Source: Membranipora membranacea (Eukaryota; Bryozoa; Gymnolaemata; Cheilostomatida; Membraniporidae). Taken from it: a DNA stretch of 64,000 nucleotides. Positions 1-10,656 of the stretch are shown piece by piece. The stretch covers positions 18,662,001 through 18,726,000 of the forward strand of contig OU612065.1 of NCBI GenBank assembly GCA_914767715.1, written 5' to 3'. Below the pieces are notes generated by a model. That model was given only the letters and a program-made list of their open reading frames with translations, was not told the DNA's origin and did no database searches. Every line of letters begins with the position of its first letter. Position 1 is the first letter of the stretch. The translations under genes and the position numbers were made by a program.

Positions 1-982
1 TTTTCCATTGAATTGCTGTTTAAATGACACACACCCCAAATTTCAACAGTATAACAAATTTATCAAGATCAGCATAGATCATCAAAGGTAGATACATTTT
101 GCATCATTTTTCCCTAACGTCAAGCATGCTGTCAAAAGGTCCAGCGCTAAGGCCAGACAAATTTTTTTTGAAAATTCTCACATACGAAGCCGCTTTGATC
201 AAGCATAGTAAAAACAGGAAATGACAACAGAATATGGCACTACGTATTAGTTTTCTCCAAATTGCGCGCAACAGAATACCAAAACAGCCAATTTAAGGGG
301 CTTTTTAAGGTGTTTTTGGGCATTCTGTGTTGCGCAATTCGGGGAAAACTGACACGTAGTGCCATATTCTGTTGGCATTTCCTGTTGGTACTATGCATAA
401 TTAAAGCGGCTTCGTATGTGAGAATATTCAAAAAAAAATTTTCTGGCCTTAGTGCTGGTCCTTTTGACAGCATGTTTGACGTTATAGAAAAATGAAGCAA
501 AATGTATCTACCTTTGATGGTCTATGCTGATCTTGATAATTTTTTCATACTGCTGAAATTTTGGGTGTGTGTCATTTAAACATCATCCAGTGAAAAACAG
601 CAAACTATTTGGCTCTTATTTATTTGAACCATCTCAAATGGCTGCTTAAAACTTCGCATTAAATCATCAAATTAAAAAATTCACAAGCATTATGACGTGA
701 GGTAAAAAGCCACTTTGGGCGCATCAAATATTTGTTTCAACCGAAAATTAGGATGAACTATGCCTCTAAGAATAAATATAACCTACTTTGAAATTTCTAG
801 CAATCAATTTAACTCAGCCATCCACTTTGCTAAAAACAGCCTTCTCGGCCTCATTTCTCCGATAAAATGACGCAACGTCATCTTATCACGTTTTTGATGA
901 GCTATTAGCGATCAGTAGCTAAGCAGCTTTCCAACGGTATATAAAATGTCCAAATCGGTCAACGCTGGTATCATAACCTTAA
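1..982. mobile_element. Foldback/TIR DNA transposon, TTAA-flanked, left end cut by window (copy 1)
   Basis: Bases 1-290 and about 310-600 are imperfect inverted copies of each other, forming a large palindrome centred near 300. Bases about 690-978 are homologous to the right terminal repeat of the element at 24113-26908: both carry the same order of landmarks (a GTGACGT/GACGTGAGG-like start, AACGTCAT, the CAGCTTTCCAACGGTATAT block, and a terminal ACCTTAA). The right end is followed by TTAA at 979-982, as in the second copy. TTAA target duplications are known for piggyBac and Kolobok elements; which superfamily this belongs to cannot be decided because no transposase is visible. The short reading frames on both strands (about 240-500) arise from the palindrome and are not taken as genes. 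Confidence 0.75.
690..978 (+). repeat. Right terminal repeat of foldback element copy 1
   Basis: This block aligns by eye over its whole length with 26629-26904, and in inverted orientation with 24117-24420. The best conserved part is around 900-950, where the CAGCTTTCCAACGGTATAT block is shared. It ends at TTAA (979-982). Divergence from the other copy is clearly larger than between the two terminal repeats of that copy, which suggests an older insertion. Confidence 0.65.
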
Positions 983-1560
983 GTTGGCTTAATGTTAGCT
1001 AGCTAGCGACGGGATTGTAACTAGTTAAGGTGGGAGCTTATAATTAGTAAAGAGGGTGAGTATAAGTTTAAGTCACCAATGCGGAGAGAGTTTTCCCCTC
1101 TAGAGTACAGTGGTGCTGGGCCTATGGCACTCAAGCTCCACCCGAATACCTACTAATCTTATATATTGAAAAGGCACAGAGGGATCTTCGGTATTTTTAG
1201 TTTCGTTCCCAGGACCTAGCTAGAGATTATTGTGGGCCGGTACCAAATCAGGAATGACCATGGGCCTCAGAGATCGCAAGTCAGTACCCTCAATCATCAG
1301 ACCGCTCCTGACTTCTTCAGGGTTAATAATTGTTTGCTAGCAATAGTAAATTTCATTTTTTGAAGCAAAAGGCGACTACTCAAGTGTCATCTAGTATCTA
1401 GAATTGACTGGTAATGAATCAGATTTGTATCTTTGCTGAATGCACCCAGAAATATCAACAGCCATAACAATAAGCTGAAAACACGAATAGATGGCTCAAC
1501 ACAGGGTCCAGCAGGTACTACACGGAAAGGATGCTAAAAAATGCTTGGCTCATTCTAGTG

Positions 1561-1873
1561 TTAGCTTGCATTTCTGTTACGTTCGGCTGTTTTATCCGAA
1601 TCTGAACTACCAGAATATAGCCAAGTGGCCAGACTACTGTTACGAGTAAACTCATCAAGGATAGAGTCTGTCTCTATTGTAGATATTACTTTGTGGAGCT
1701 AAATACTTACGGTTGTCATTTTTCTCTGTGTGGTAGTTCAGCTCGGTTAGGACACTGCTGGTAGTATTGCGAGCGGCACAGCTACATTCTTCAACGAAAG
1801 CCCACCCTGTTGTCCCCCAAAGAACAGCTGCACAACAGATTAACGCTCCAAACAAACTTGCTCTGTTATCCAT
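1561..1873 (-). CDS. Possible small secreted protein, signal-peptide exon (partial model)
   Basis: The minus strand opens with ATG at 1873 and encodes a hydrophobic N-terminus (core LFGALICCAAVLWG) ending in a plausible signal-peptidase site after GWA. About 30 polar residues follow, with a C-S-C pair and an N-T-T glycosylation-type site. The frame meets a strong splice donor (CGTAAGTATT; exon end at 1711). A weak acceptor at 1601 would join in phase to a short second exon ending in TAA at 1561-1563, giving a 67-residue product. That second exon is uncertain, and true downstream exons could lie to the left, in or beyond the transposon. I recognise no family. The signal-peptide shape and the donor are seen; that it is expressed is inference. 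Confidence 0.3.
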
Positions 1874-2259
1874 CTCGAACAGTCAGAAAAAAAAGATGTG
1901 TATAAGATCTTGTTATTAATGAATGGGCTTTCTGGTTGCTTGCTTGTTCCTTAAATAGCTAAAATTGAACTGCGACTGCATCGATACCATAATCAATGTA
2001 TTTTAGTATATTTGCAATTATCAAGTAGGCCGGTTTCGTTGTATGCTTGGCTGGACATTTTTTTACTTCCTTTTATTGCATCAAAGTCAGATTGCTGATA
2101 GGACCAACTACAGCTACCGCTTCCAATACCCGCCTACTCAAGTCATGTCTACATTCTCATGACAATGAGTCAGATGAATGAAGTCATCAGACATAAACAA
2201 CCACATTCAGCCATAACAGCCTTATACAGCCAGCTATGCAACTATGTACTTACAGCCAT

Positions 2260-2990
2260 ATCTGGCTGCATACAGCTGTATACAGCCATAAACAACAGCC
2301 ATATACAGCTGCATACAACCGTATATCAACCGGATTCAATATTACATACACAAATGTATACATCTATATACATACGACCATGTAAAACCGTATACAACCA
2401 CATACAGCTGTATACAGCCATAAACAACAGCCATATACAGCTGCATACAACCGTATATCAACTGAATTCAATATTACATACACAAATGTATACATCTATA
2501 TACATACGACCATGTAAAACCGTATACAACCACATACAGCTGTATACAGCCATAAACAACAGCCATATACAGCTGCATACAACCGTATATATATCAACTG
2601 AATTCAATATTACATACACAAATGTATACATCTATATACATACGACCATGTAAAACCGTATATAACCACATACAGCTGTATACAGCCATAAACAACAGCC
2701 ATATACAGCTGCATACAACCGTATATCAACCGGATTCAATATTACATACACAAATGTATACATCTATATACATACGACCATGTAAAACCGTATACAACCA
2801 CATACAGCTGTATACAGCCATAAACAACAGCCATATACAGCTGCATACAACCGTATATCAACTGAATTCAATAGCACATACACAAATGTATATACAACCA
2901 CATACAGCTGTATACAGCCATATACAGCTGTATACAACCACATACAGCTGTATACAGCCATATACAGCTAAATACAACCATATACTGCTA
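2260..2990. repeat. 132-bp tandem repeat (satellite), about five copies
   Basis: The marker TACAGCCATAAACAACAGCC recurs at 2281, 2413, 2545, 2681 and 2813. The spacing is 132 bp three times and 136 bp once, where 4 bp (ATAT) are inserted. Inside each unit are shorter repeats of the TACAGC/TACAACC type, and the right end (2890-2990) dissolves into these short motifs. Because 132 is divisible by three, long Tyr/Thr/His-rich reading frames run through the array (2159-2653, 2622-3050). Their codon content simply mirrors the repeat, so they are not called as genes. Confidence 0.9.
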
Positions 2991-5380
2991 TATGAAACTA
3001 TATACCCCTGTCATTATTTTATTGTTTGTTTCCTCTTCATTGAACTTTAATTAATTGAAATGTTGTGTTATAATAGCTGGCACCATACACCATAGACTTA
3101 ATATATTAGGTCTATGGCTGGCACATTTACCGAATGCTTTCCACAGACTCCAGACCAACGTTTACACAGTGTAACTTTAACATTGAATTAACTCCCCGGT
3201 GTACAAGTCTGTCTCAATCATCTACATATAAATATTATATGTAGTATAATACGCTTATGGTCTCAACTATGTTATCGCTGCAATCTCAGAAGATTGCCGT
3301 GGCATGCAAATTGAAATGATATCATTAGCTGTACGAGGATCATAAACATAAAAAAAATCATATATTATTATTATAATATATATTACTTTATGTTGCTACG
3401 ATACCAACACCATAAAAACAGGGGTAGAGCACATGCTAGTGACTAGTGGGTGCTTAGTTGGCTGCTTATTATCGGATGATAGGAGGATGCCAAGAGCACA
3501 ACTTAATTTGACTGACTTTGAAGCATTAAGACTAGGTACCTATTTTCGGCCTTTCTGCATCCAGAGTGTTTGTGAAGGAATAACAAAAAATCGTCAGAAG
3601 CTGATAAGGTCAGTGAGATTTGCAATAAAAGTATCCAGTTAAAAATTATTCTCGTTACATTATAGGGGTCATGGCCTTTAGCTGATGCAAGCCGAACAAG
3701 TTTTCCATGTGACCCAGTGCCAGTAACCCATGACTGTGGCTTTTTAGATAATGTGAGTCTCATGAGCAAGCAGCACAGCATCATATGTTTTGTTCTCACG
3801 CCCTTATCTGTTTTTGCTTCATAACAACAAGGAAGCAATAAACCCACATTTACAAAATTTCCCAGGGATTGTAAATCAAGAGATCAACATAAAAGGTTGT
3901 ACAAGTTATCCGATGAAAACGATGTTGACAGAACAAGAGAAGAAACGTTGTCAGTTATCTCCACTCTCTAATGAAAAATAAATCTTCTCACAAAATAATG
4001 TAACCATTAGTTAGTTAGTGCTCACACTGTTCAACCGCTTTCCCTTTCAACGGACAACTGTTCAGACTAAACTCCAGATGGTTTCATTTTCAAATGATAT
4101 TAAAAACTTGAAATTCTTATGACCAGCAGGCTGTTTGTGGCGAATAAAACAAAATTTCAGCAATAACATCAGATTAGTTGTTGAGGTCAAGGATGATCAA
4201 AATGTAGCTTGAATTATTCCAAAAATTATGTTAAACCTGGCATCAAAAACTCTAATTCTGTAGCTCTTTACCAAGAACAAGTCGAGCTGTTGTCATAGCT
4301 GGTCAAAGTAAAACGACATCACCAGAGGAAGAGCACAGTGATCGTGATACTGATAGCTGTCATTGAGAAATGCGGACTTTGTGTAAGCACTACTTCTTGT
4401 TAACCAATAAAACAAGGGCGTAGGGAAATTTCCTGGTTGATAATCGATATCATATGACAGAGTCACAGCAACTTACTTCCTCTTTTAGTTCTTGTGATCC
4501 TATTAAGAAACTTAACCAAAACTCTGAGATTAGAGGAGGTGCCGGGTCATTCTTTTATCAATGTAAAACTTGGGAAAATATCCAGGGAAAATAACTTGGG
4601 TTTCATCTCTTTAAGAGCTTCTAGACGCCACAGTGCTTTTGGAATTGGACCGTAGATCAACATTTTAAATATTTATACTGAAATAAGTCACCAATCCACT
4701 CAAAATAGTTGCATCCATGGAATTATTTGTTTTGAATGCTCATACTCCAGTCTAGATTTTGTAGAGTAAAGGTTACACTGCAAGACTATCTCAAATGTCA
4801 AAATCGGCGCATCATGTGGGATGGGAGTAATGGAGAAAGGAATGGGACTTGGAAGAGATTGCATGATACATTATACACGTGCTGAGTAATCTATTGTTAT
4901 GAATCAACAGGAACTTTTTGTAACAACGAAAAGATATGCTTTTGCTAAAATACAGAATCCTTTGGGCGCATATTTTTTCATTTTAAAACCATAAATCCTC
5001 TCTTTGAGTCATTCAATACCAGTGATAGTAATAAAGCCATAAAATGAATGTGATGTATTCCTTGGCAGGAGCCCATTGATTACAGTACCAGTTTTCGTTT
5101 GTCAAACTATACATCTCCAGAGCCAAGAATGTAAATATGACAGCTATCATTGAAAAATGTGGATTGTGAGTCAGCGCAACTCATGAACTTGTTAATGATC
5201 TAAAAATAAACAAGGAAAAAAGATGAATTTTCTAAGTTGTTAAACAGCGTCATATGACAAGAGCATTAAGACCATTGGACTGAATTGCAACAGGCCAAGT
5301 CATTTGTACGTGTCGAAGCAGATATAGTGTCGGCATCATGAGCGTAAAATATCACCAGGAGCTTTTGAGGTCAGATGCCC
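2991..5380. other. Intergenic, nothing recognised
   Basis: AT-rich sequence with only short open frames (the longest about 110 codons on the minus strand at 3503-3847, with no family features). It contains one short palindrome at 3090-3117, listed separately. No splice-consistent exon chain or RNA gene was recognised. Confidence 0.4.
3090..3117. repeat. 28-bp micro-palindrome, CCATAGACTTAATA type
   Basis: Self-complementary over its whole length with a single G-T wobble position. It shares its arm CCATAGACTTAATA with the palindrome at 20465-20503, so these two look like copies of one tiny foldback element. Confidence 0.6.
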
Positions 5381-5384
5381 TTTC

Positions 5385-5462
5385 CCGACACCACGGGGAT
5401 TTGAACACGGGACCTCTCGATTGAAAGACCCATGCCCTACCCATTGCACCATTGGTGGGTTA
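5385..5462 (-). repeat. tRNA-derived SINE head (fragment)
   Basis: Read on the minus strand, this block has a Pol III A-box-like TGGTGCAATGGG and a B-box-like TGTTCAAATCC at tRNA spacing. The anticodon-arm position could carry TTC (Glu). The ends pair partly (CCACC with GGTGG), but the T stem is poorly paired, so it is not called as a working tRNA gene. It is most likely a SINE promoter region or tRNA pseudogene whose tail continues towards 5340. Confidence 0.5.
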
Positions 5463-5997
5463 AATCGATGATAAGATGAATATTATTATGTACTAGATAG
5501 AATACACAATGAGCGTGACAAAATATCAAATATAGGAGATATCCACAATAAATAGGGGCATAAAACTCTACATTGCCATTGAAAAGGATTGATGGATCTT
5601 ATTTGTAAATATTGAACAATGATAACTCTCCGGTAGCAAGATTTCCCCGACAAGGTTTTCACCGAACAGCTCAGCTTATATATAGAAACAGGATATTGAA
5701 TCTAATAGACAGTTTGCTATTACAAGTTTTACATGATTACTGTATTTTGTAAGTCTTGGGTTGTATTTTTCCTAGTGTAAATCTAACGACGTGTGTTGGT
5801 GTGGGCAATTTATACAATCACAGGGTAAATTGAAAAAAAATTACGATATTAAAAACAAAACTATATAATCATTTAACATCACATAATCATGATAACTGAG
5901 AGTCGAAACGTATAATAAATTCACCAATAAAAACAAAACTATGCAATGTTTGGCACCTTACAATCACAGAACATCACAAGGAGGAAAAAGGGAATAA

Positions 5998-6022
5998 CCA
6001 TAGAGAGGGGATAGCTCTATGG
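5998..6022. repeat. Micro-palindrome, CCATAGAG type
   Basis: Eight-base perfect arms CCATAGAG and CTCTATGG around a nine-base loop. It lies just beyond the 3' end of the TMEM65 coding region, so it may fall in that gene's 3' untranslated region. Confidence 0.4.
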
Positions 6023-6266
6023 GAATAACTTACTCATGTTGTATATTTGTCTTCCACTATCACATTGACTTAAGACGGTATTGATAAATTCCCATAGACT
6101 ATTGATATAGAATATTTATAATTATGTCTATGTAGATTCCACAATACCAGGGAGAACAGGGAGTTTTGAACAAGCTGAGATACACAATCAAAGTAAAAGG
6201 ATTTTGCAGCATAGCTGACTATTTCATTTTCTAAAAGCCGCTGTGTAGATAGAGATTGAGTCAGTA

Positions 6267-9053
6267 TCATGAGGGAGTCTCTGTGTTTGGATTGCTGCTA
6301 CTTTCAACAGTCTCTTTTTCCTTCATATAAAAAAGCAGAGGCCACATACCGAGAATACAGCCAATACAAACTCCAATACATCTACCCTGTGAATAAAAAC
6401 AGTTAATTAAACATTCAATTGAAATATGAGAGGGGCAGGATGGCTAGATAGGCAGGTAGTGTTCATAAGCATATACACAGAATCATGGCTCCCACTGTTT
6501 TCAAAATGCCAGGAAAAGGTTTGGTTATAACACTTTTGATATTTGGCCATAGTTCAATATAAATATATATGCTGAAATGGGCTGAACCCTTCCAGAATAG
6601 TGAAAAGCTGTTTTTTTTGCGGAATATACTGACACAAATACTGCGTCCATGACATCTTCTAATATATTGGACGGATGTGTTTGTTGTTTGAGAGCTAAGA
6701 TGACTCTATGCCCTTTAAGTGCTCATACTTTGGTCTGGATCAATGAAGTGGCATTCCGGTACCAGCCAGCCAGGTGTGTGCTAATCGTACGCTACTTACA
6801 GCTTTCTAGGCCAAAGTTTGCGTACCTAAAACAGGCCTACATGGGTGCCAGAAAGAGTTCAGGTTTTCCTGAAACACTCTGCAGGCAATTTGGTGGCAAC
6901 CAGAAGTATGGCAAAACAAATCATATAATTGTCATACCAAGTTTGCAAAGCGGCGTGATTGTTTGAGGGACATCTGTTCCAATGTAACTGATGGTGTCTT
7001 AAGACCTAGTTTTACAGCTGTCTGCTCCACAAAGCCAGCTGTCCTAAAATAATTAAAGGAACCAAGACTATGAATAACTTCAATCTTCCATTGAAGATGG
7101 TCAACAAAATAAATGAAGCCATCGAGTCATAATTGGTTACAACATTGACATGTGGAGTTGTGCACCTTCTTTACATGGTGAGGTAACTCTAATAATAAAC
7201 ATTGTCATAACCATAAACCAGGGAGGGTGCACACTCCCTGCATAAACATATATATATATATATACACACTAGTATTTATATTATGATAATGGTCATAACA
7301 GAGTGTTGGTTTGGGATATACATCACAAACATCATAATATTATCTAAGACAAATTTTTTTTTCATTTTTGTGCTATGAAAAACAGCCAGGTTTGAAAAAT
7401 AATCAATAAATTTTAGATGTCATTCAAATGGGTCATAAAACAAGATATAATACACAGAGCTCCTAAACAAGTCTTGATTAAAATGAATGTTTGGTAACCG
7501 AGAGCAGCTGGGTCTTTCAATGTTATTTCAATACATCCTCTTTTTGAAATTTGCAGACGTATGTCACTGAAACAGGGACAAACTTAAAAAGTTAACAAAG
7601 GGTTCGCAATGCCTGGCAGGAGATGATGACATTTGTTTGGCACAATAATATATTGAACAGCAATCCGCAGGCTCGCTGGTATTAGAAAATTCAGGTGACA
7701 CTACAGGGCAACCTCAAATGCCAATCTTGTCTCCCCCCATGAGATGGAATATCGGAAGGATTGCATATACTGCTCTTCTGGCCATTTGGAGTAGGCCAGT
7801 GGGATGACTAGACAACCCCTTACAATTGTGACATATGTTTTACGGTAGCATAACTTACGTAATTCCAAGAACATCAGAGATCATGTTCCCGATAGCTGCT
7901 GCTGCCATGGTCGTGATGCCAAAGAGCGCACCAAATGTGATATCTATATATTCTCCCTATGGAATATAAACATAAGTCTGTTTTACATAGAATTCAGCAG
8001 GTGCTTGCTAATTATGACAGCGTGACATTCTCCTAGTGCCGGAGGTGGCCCTGCTGGTGTAAGTAAATGTTGACATTTTAGGGTCCAGCAGCGACCTTTT
8101 TTCAACTACAAGTTGGTTAAGCAAACAACAATGTTTCCCTAAAGCACTCTCAAAAAACAACGCTGAGATACCTTCAGGAGTTGACAAATACAATCAGCTC
8201 CTACTTGTTACATTACATATGTTCTGATTACATTGTATTCGTTTACCTGGCATTTTAATCTATAATTTCAATCAAAATCAAGAGGGCATGATACCCAAAG
8301 AAGCATCAATGATTGTTAATTCCTTTGGCTGAATCGGATAAAAACACATCAACAGCAACTTTCGTGCAGGACTAGAGAGAGAGGATAAGTGTGCTCACCG
8401 CGGTTAACATAATTGTGTTGTCTAAAAGTCCAAAGCCAATGAACGGCACACCACTGAACAACATCACTGAAATTAATAAAAAGTAAGTGAGATTATGGAG
8501 ACAGAGGGTGGAAGGGAAATACGACATTTAACATGAACACACGGAGAATTCAATGAAACGATAAAAGTGCCATTATTGAGAGGGAGGAAGACACAGACTT
8601 GGAAGTTTCTTGATTGAAATGCAATAAATATTTATGTTATTTATAGCGCAAATAAAATCATATCAAGTAAAATATCTCACAGTATCTGAGTTGATGGCCT
8701 GTAGGCGCTGGTACAGATTTGCTGAGTTCCTCTTGGGGTAGCTTGGTGGCTGCCGATGCCTTCTGTAGAGTCTCTAGAAGTTGCTCTCTCTCATCCTCAG
8801 TGAGATTATACACAAAAGCATTCAGGCCATACTTGTGATAAGCTTTAATCGCTGCTTTAGACGTCCTTGTGCTGTATTGTGTGGTTTGATTGTTTTGAGA
8901 TAGCTTCTGGTGTACAACCGGTATTACGGTTCTGCTATGGCAATAAAAATACGCTGTCCTTTTGAATAATTTATTGTCTGATTGAGCAAAGGGCTTCCTG
9001 AGCAAATTTTGCATGAGTCTGTAATTCATATATGAGCAGGTAGATGATGCCAT
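6267..9053 (-). CDS. TMEM65: TMEM65-like mitochondrial inner-membrane protein
   Basis: Five coding exons on the minus strand: 9053-8681, 8466-8399, 7956-7859, 7043-6938 and 6386-6267. All introns are GT-AG, all phases agree, and the total is 254 aa (human TMEM65 is about 240). The N-terminus is basic and Ser/Thr-rich, as for a mitochondrial import signal. Residues 85-120 hold the family's YNLTEDEREQLL-type segment. Residues 126-147 contain PFIGFGLLDNTIM and residues 152-175 contain TTMAAAAIGN, the two hallmark membrane helices. Residues 216-235 (GVCIGCILGMWPLLF) form the last helix, followed by a Glu/Ser-rich tail. The soluble loop between helices 2 and 3 (GFVEQTAVKLGL) is also typical. The family sits in the inner mitochondrial membrane and has been linked to mitochondrial calcium/sodium handling and respiratory function. 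The start is the first ATG of the frame. The match is by motif recognition, and the gene looks intact. Confidence 0.93.
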
Positions 9054-9260
9054 TGCTGCTTAATGATTTGTCGGACTAACTTCTTTAACCTGGAAAACAC
9101 AAAGCAAACCATTATAATATGTTCACGTTATATTACTACAATCAACTCTTGAGGTTGTTGGTGAGGTATGTACGGTAGATTTCCCTGTAGTCGTTCCTTT
9201 GCCCACACCCATCAGCACAGAGCTTTTTATTATGATTATGACTGCGAATTAAGAATATAA

Positions 9261-9641
9261 ATACCGTAATACCTCGTAATACCTCACCTATAAGTCACGT
9301 GGCTTATAAGTGAAGGCGGCTATAAGAGAGGAGCATATAGGCGCGGCTATCATTTGAAGCATTTTTATATTTATGTTGGTCCATAATCCGGGTTTTAAGG
9401 AGGATAAATAGCTCAGTGATTTCAAATATTATAAGTCAGGCTGAATAGCTCAGTGTGTAGAGCGCCTGCCTAGGAAACCCAGAGTATCAAAGATTGGGTT
9501 CAAATCCCATCTAGATCAGAAGTTTTTTCAAACGGGTGCCTTATAGCTGTGGGGTGCTCTATAACTGGAGCATTTTAATTTTTTCAGAGGGAGGTGCTTC
9601 ACTTATAAGGCCGGTGCCTTATAAGTGAGGTATTACGGTAT
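9261..9641. mobile_element. MITE with ~45-bp TIRs enclosing a tRNA-like core
   Basis: The ends are ATACCGTAAT (9261-9270) and ATTACGGTAT (9632-9641). Inward, both arms share TAATACCTCAC-TATAAG and GGCTTATAAGTGAAG-type blocks in inverted orientation, so the terminal repeats are roughly 45 bp and imperfect. No transposase frame is present. The middle (9438-9520) carries a tRNA-like segment. The element lies just upstream of TMEM65. Confidence 0.7.
9438..9520 (+). other. tRNA-like Pol III promoter segment inside the MITE
   Basis: It contains a canonical A box (TAGCTCAGTGTG at 9446-9457) able to form a D arm, and a near-perfect B box with a T-arm (GGGTTCAAATCCC, 9496-9508). The anticodon arm is mispaired (the loop would read AGG), and the acceptor ends do not pair. 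It is therefore a tRNA pseudogene or SINE head rather than a functional tRNA. Confidence 0.6.
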
Positions 9642-9937
9642 AAGAATGACAGAAATAGATAATGAATATACTTGTACAAGAAGTTATCAATATAAGTAGC
9701 AGCAGTTAAGCAGCTTAGCGATGATATTCAATTATCAAGTAATCTACTCATGAATATAAACATTGGTAGCTTCTGTTTCTAAATCCCTGTTTTCCAAAAA
9801 ATTCATTCAAGTTATCTACTAACTTTGAAGGGTATAGCAATAGTTTTAACAAATACCCACGAAAAGTCACTATACTGCCCTTCCAAGTGCTAAGTTATCT
9901 TTTATAATGAGTGGTTAAACATCTTATATGGGGTAAA

Positions 9938-9972
9938 ACCAGAGACTATAGATAACATCTATAGTCTCTGGT
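9938..9972. repeat. Perfect 16-bp hairpin
   Basis: Arms 9938-9953 and 9957-9972 (ACCAGAGACTATAGAT and its complement) are perfect around a three-base loop. No T-run follows, and the surroundings are intergenic, so a terminator role is not suggested. Confidence 0.65.
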
Positions 9973-10343
9973 AAAACACCTTCTGACCCACGAGAATTTT
10001 TGTTTACATATTGAAAATCTCCTGTAACATGTCCAACCAACTTTGGTGGACAATATCACAATACTAACTCAGTTTTTTATCAATAGACAACATGTATGTG
10101 TTTTGACTATAGTTTCATCCAGACAAACGCTAATCTATAATTTTCTTAGCTTATGGGCTTACAGGTGATCATACAACAGGGGCATACCGTAGAACACTAT
10201 GGCTAAAATAACATCGCGTGAATTTTGCTAGAGGTTACTGTAGAGTTTAGGCCCATATAGATGGAAATGGTAAGCCCCTGGTGCTCATGCGGAATGATCA
10301 TCATGGCCTCCAATTCTAGTGAAATAACATCATTTACGCCAAG

Positions 10344-10390
10344 TATGCTTAGATGAGCAGTGGAAGTTTCTACTGCTTCATCTAAGCATA
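10344..10390 (+). repeat. Short stem-loop, ~22-bp stem, miRNA-precursor-like size
   Basis: Left arm 10344-10365 (TATGCTTAGATGAGCAGTGG...) pairs with right arm 10368-10390 with one bulge and one mismatch and a two-base turn. The length and imperfect pairing are in the range of a small-RNA hairpin, but the loop is very short for a typical metazoan pre-miRNA. A miniature foldback remnant is equally likely. Confidence 0.45.
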
Positions 10391-10458
10391 CATGTTAGAT
10401 AGCAAGCGCTAACTAACACAGGGATCACTCTGGGTGTGACTATACTACTAGACTGTCA

Positions 10459-10485
10459 GATCAAGGAGTTTTTTACTCCTTGGTC
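10459..10485. repeat. Micro-palindrome, TCAAGGAGT type
   Basis: Arms GATCAAGGAGT and ACTCCTTGGTC flank a five-base T-rich loop, with one G-T wobble. The arm motif TCAAGGAGT is shared with the perfect palindrome at 52885-52913. Confidence 0.5.
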
Positions 10486-10542
10486 AGATCAACAATATAC
10501 TCCAAACTTTTGCTGACCATATTATATATATATGGTAGGAAG

Positions 10543-10656
10543 CACAGGCCTTCTGTAGTTGGTGCAAGTCCAGTGGTCGAGTGCCCCAGTGGTCGATCGG
10601 CCTTGACCACTGGGGCACCCGACCACTGGACTTGCACCAACTACAGAAGGCCTGTG
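10543..10656. repeat. Near-perfect palindrome, 52-bp arms, 10-base loop
   Basis: Left arm 10543-10594 and right arm 10605-10656 are complementary with one mismatch (an A opposite the position where G is expected near 10580). The loop is GATCGGCCTT. The element is GC-rich against AT-rich surroundings. It creates several overlapping spurious frames on both strands (10480-10786), which are not genes. It is probably a recent foldback insertion or replication-born inversion. Confidence 0.85.

Noticed and set aside
240-500. Two overlapping 77-86 codon frames on opposite strands
   Set aside because: They lie across the centre of a large palindrome, so each is the shadow of the other.
2260-2990. Possible CRISPR-like array
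   Set aside because: Whole 132-bp units repeat without unique spacers, and the genome is eukaryotic.
2159-3050. Long Tyr/Thr/His-rich reading frames (164 and 142 codons)
   Set aside because: They mirror the 132-bp satellite exactly, the opposite strand is open too, and there is no start context or non-repeat coding sequence.
3503-3847. 114-codon minus-strand frame
   Set aside because: No coding-like composition, domain, signal peptide or splice sites; it overlaps an equally open plus-strand frame.
8008-8193. 61-codon minus-strand frame inside the TMEM65 gene
   Set aside because: It is between coding exons 2 and 3, has no splice support and no family resemblance.
9438-9520. Functional tRNA gene (anticodon AGG)
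   Set aside because: A and B boxes are good, but the acceptor and anticodon stems do not pair and it lies inside a transposon.
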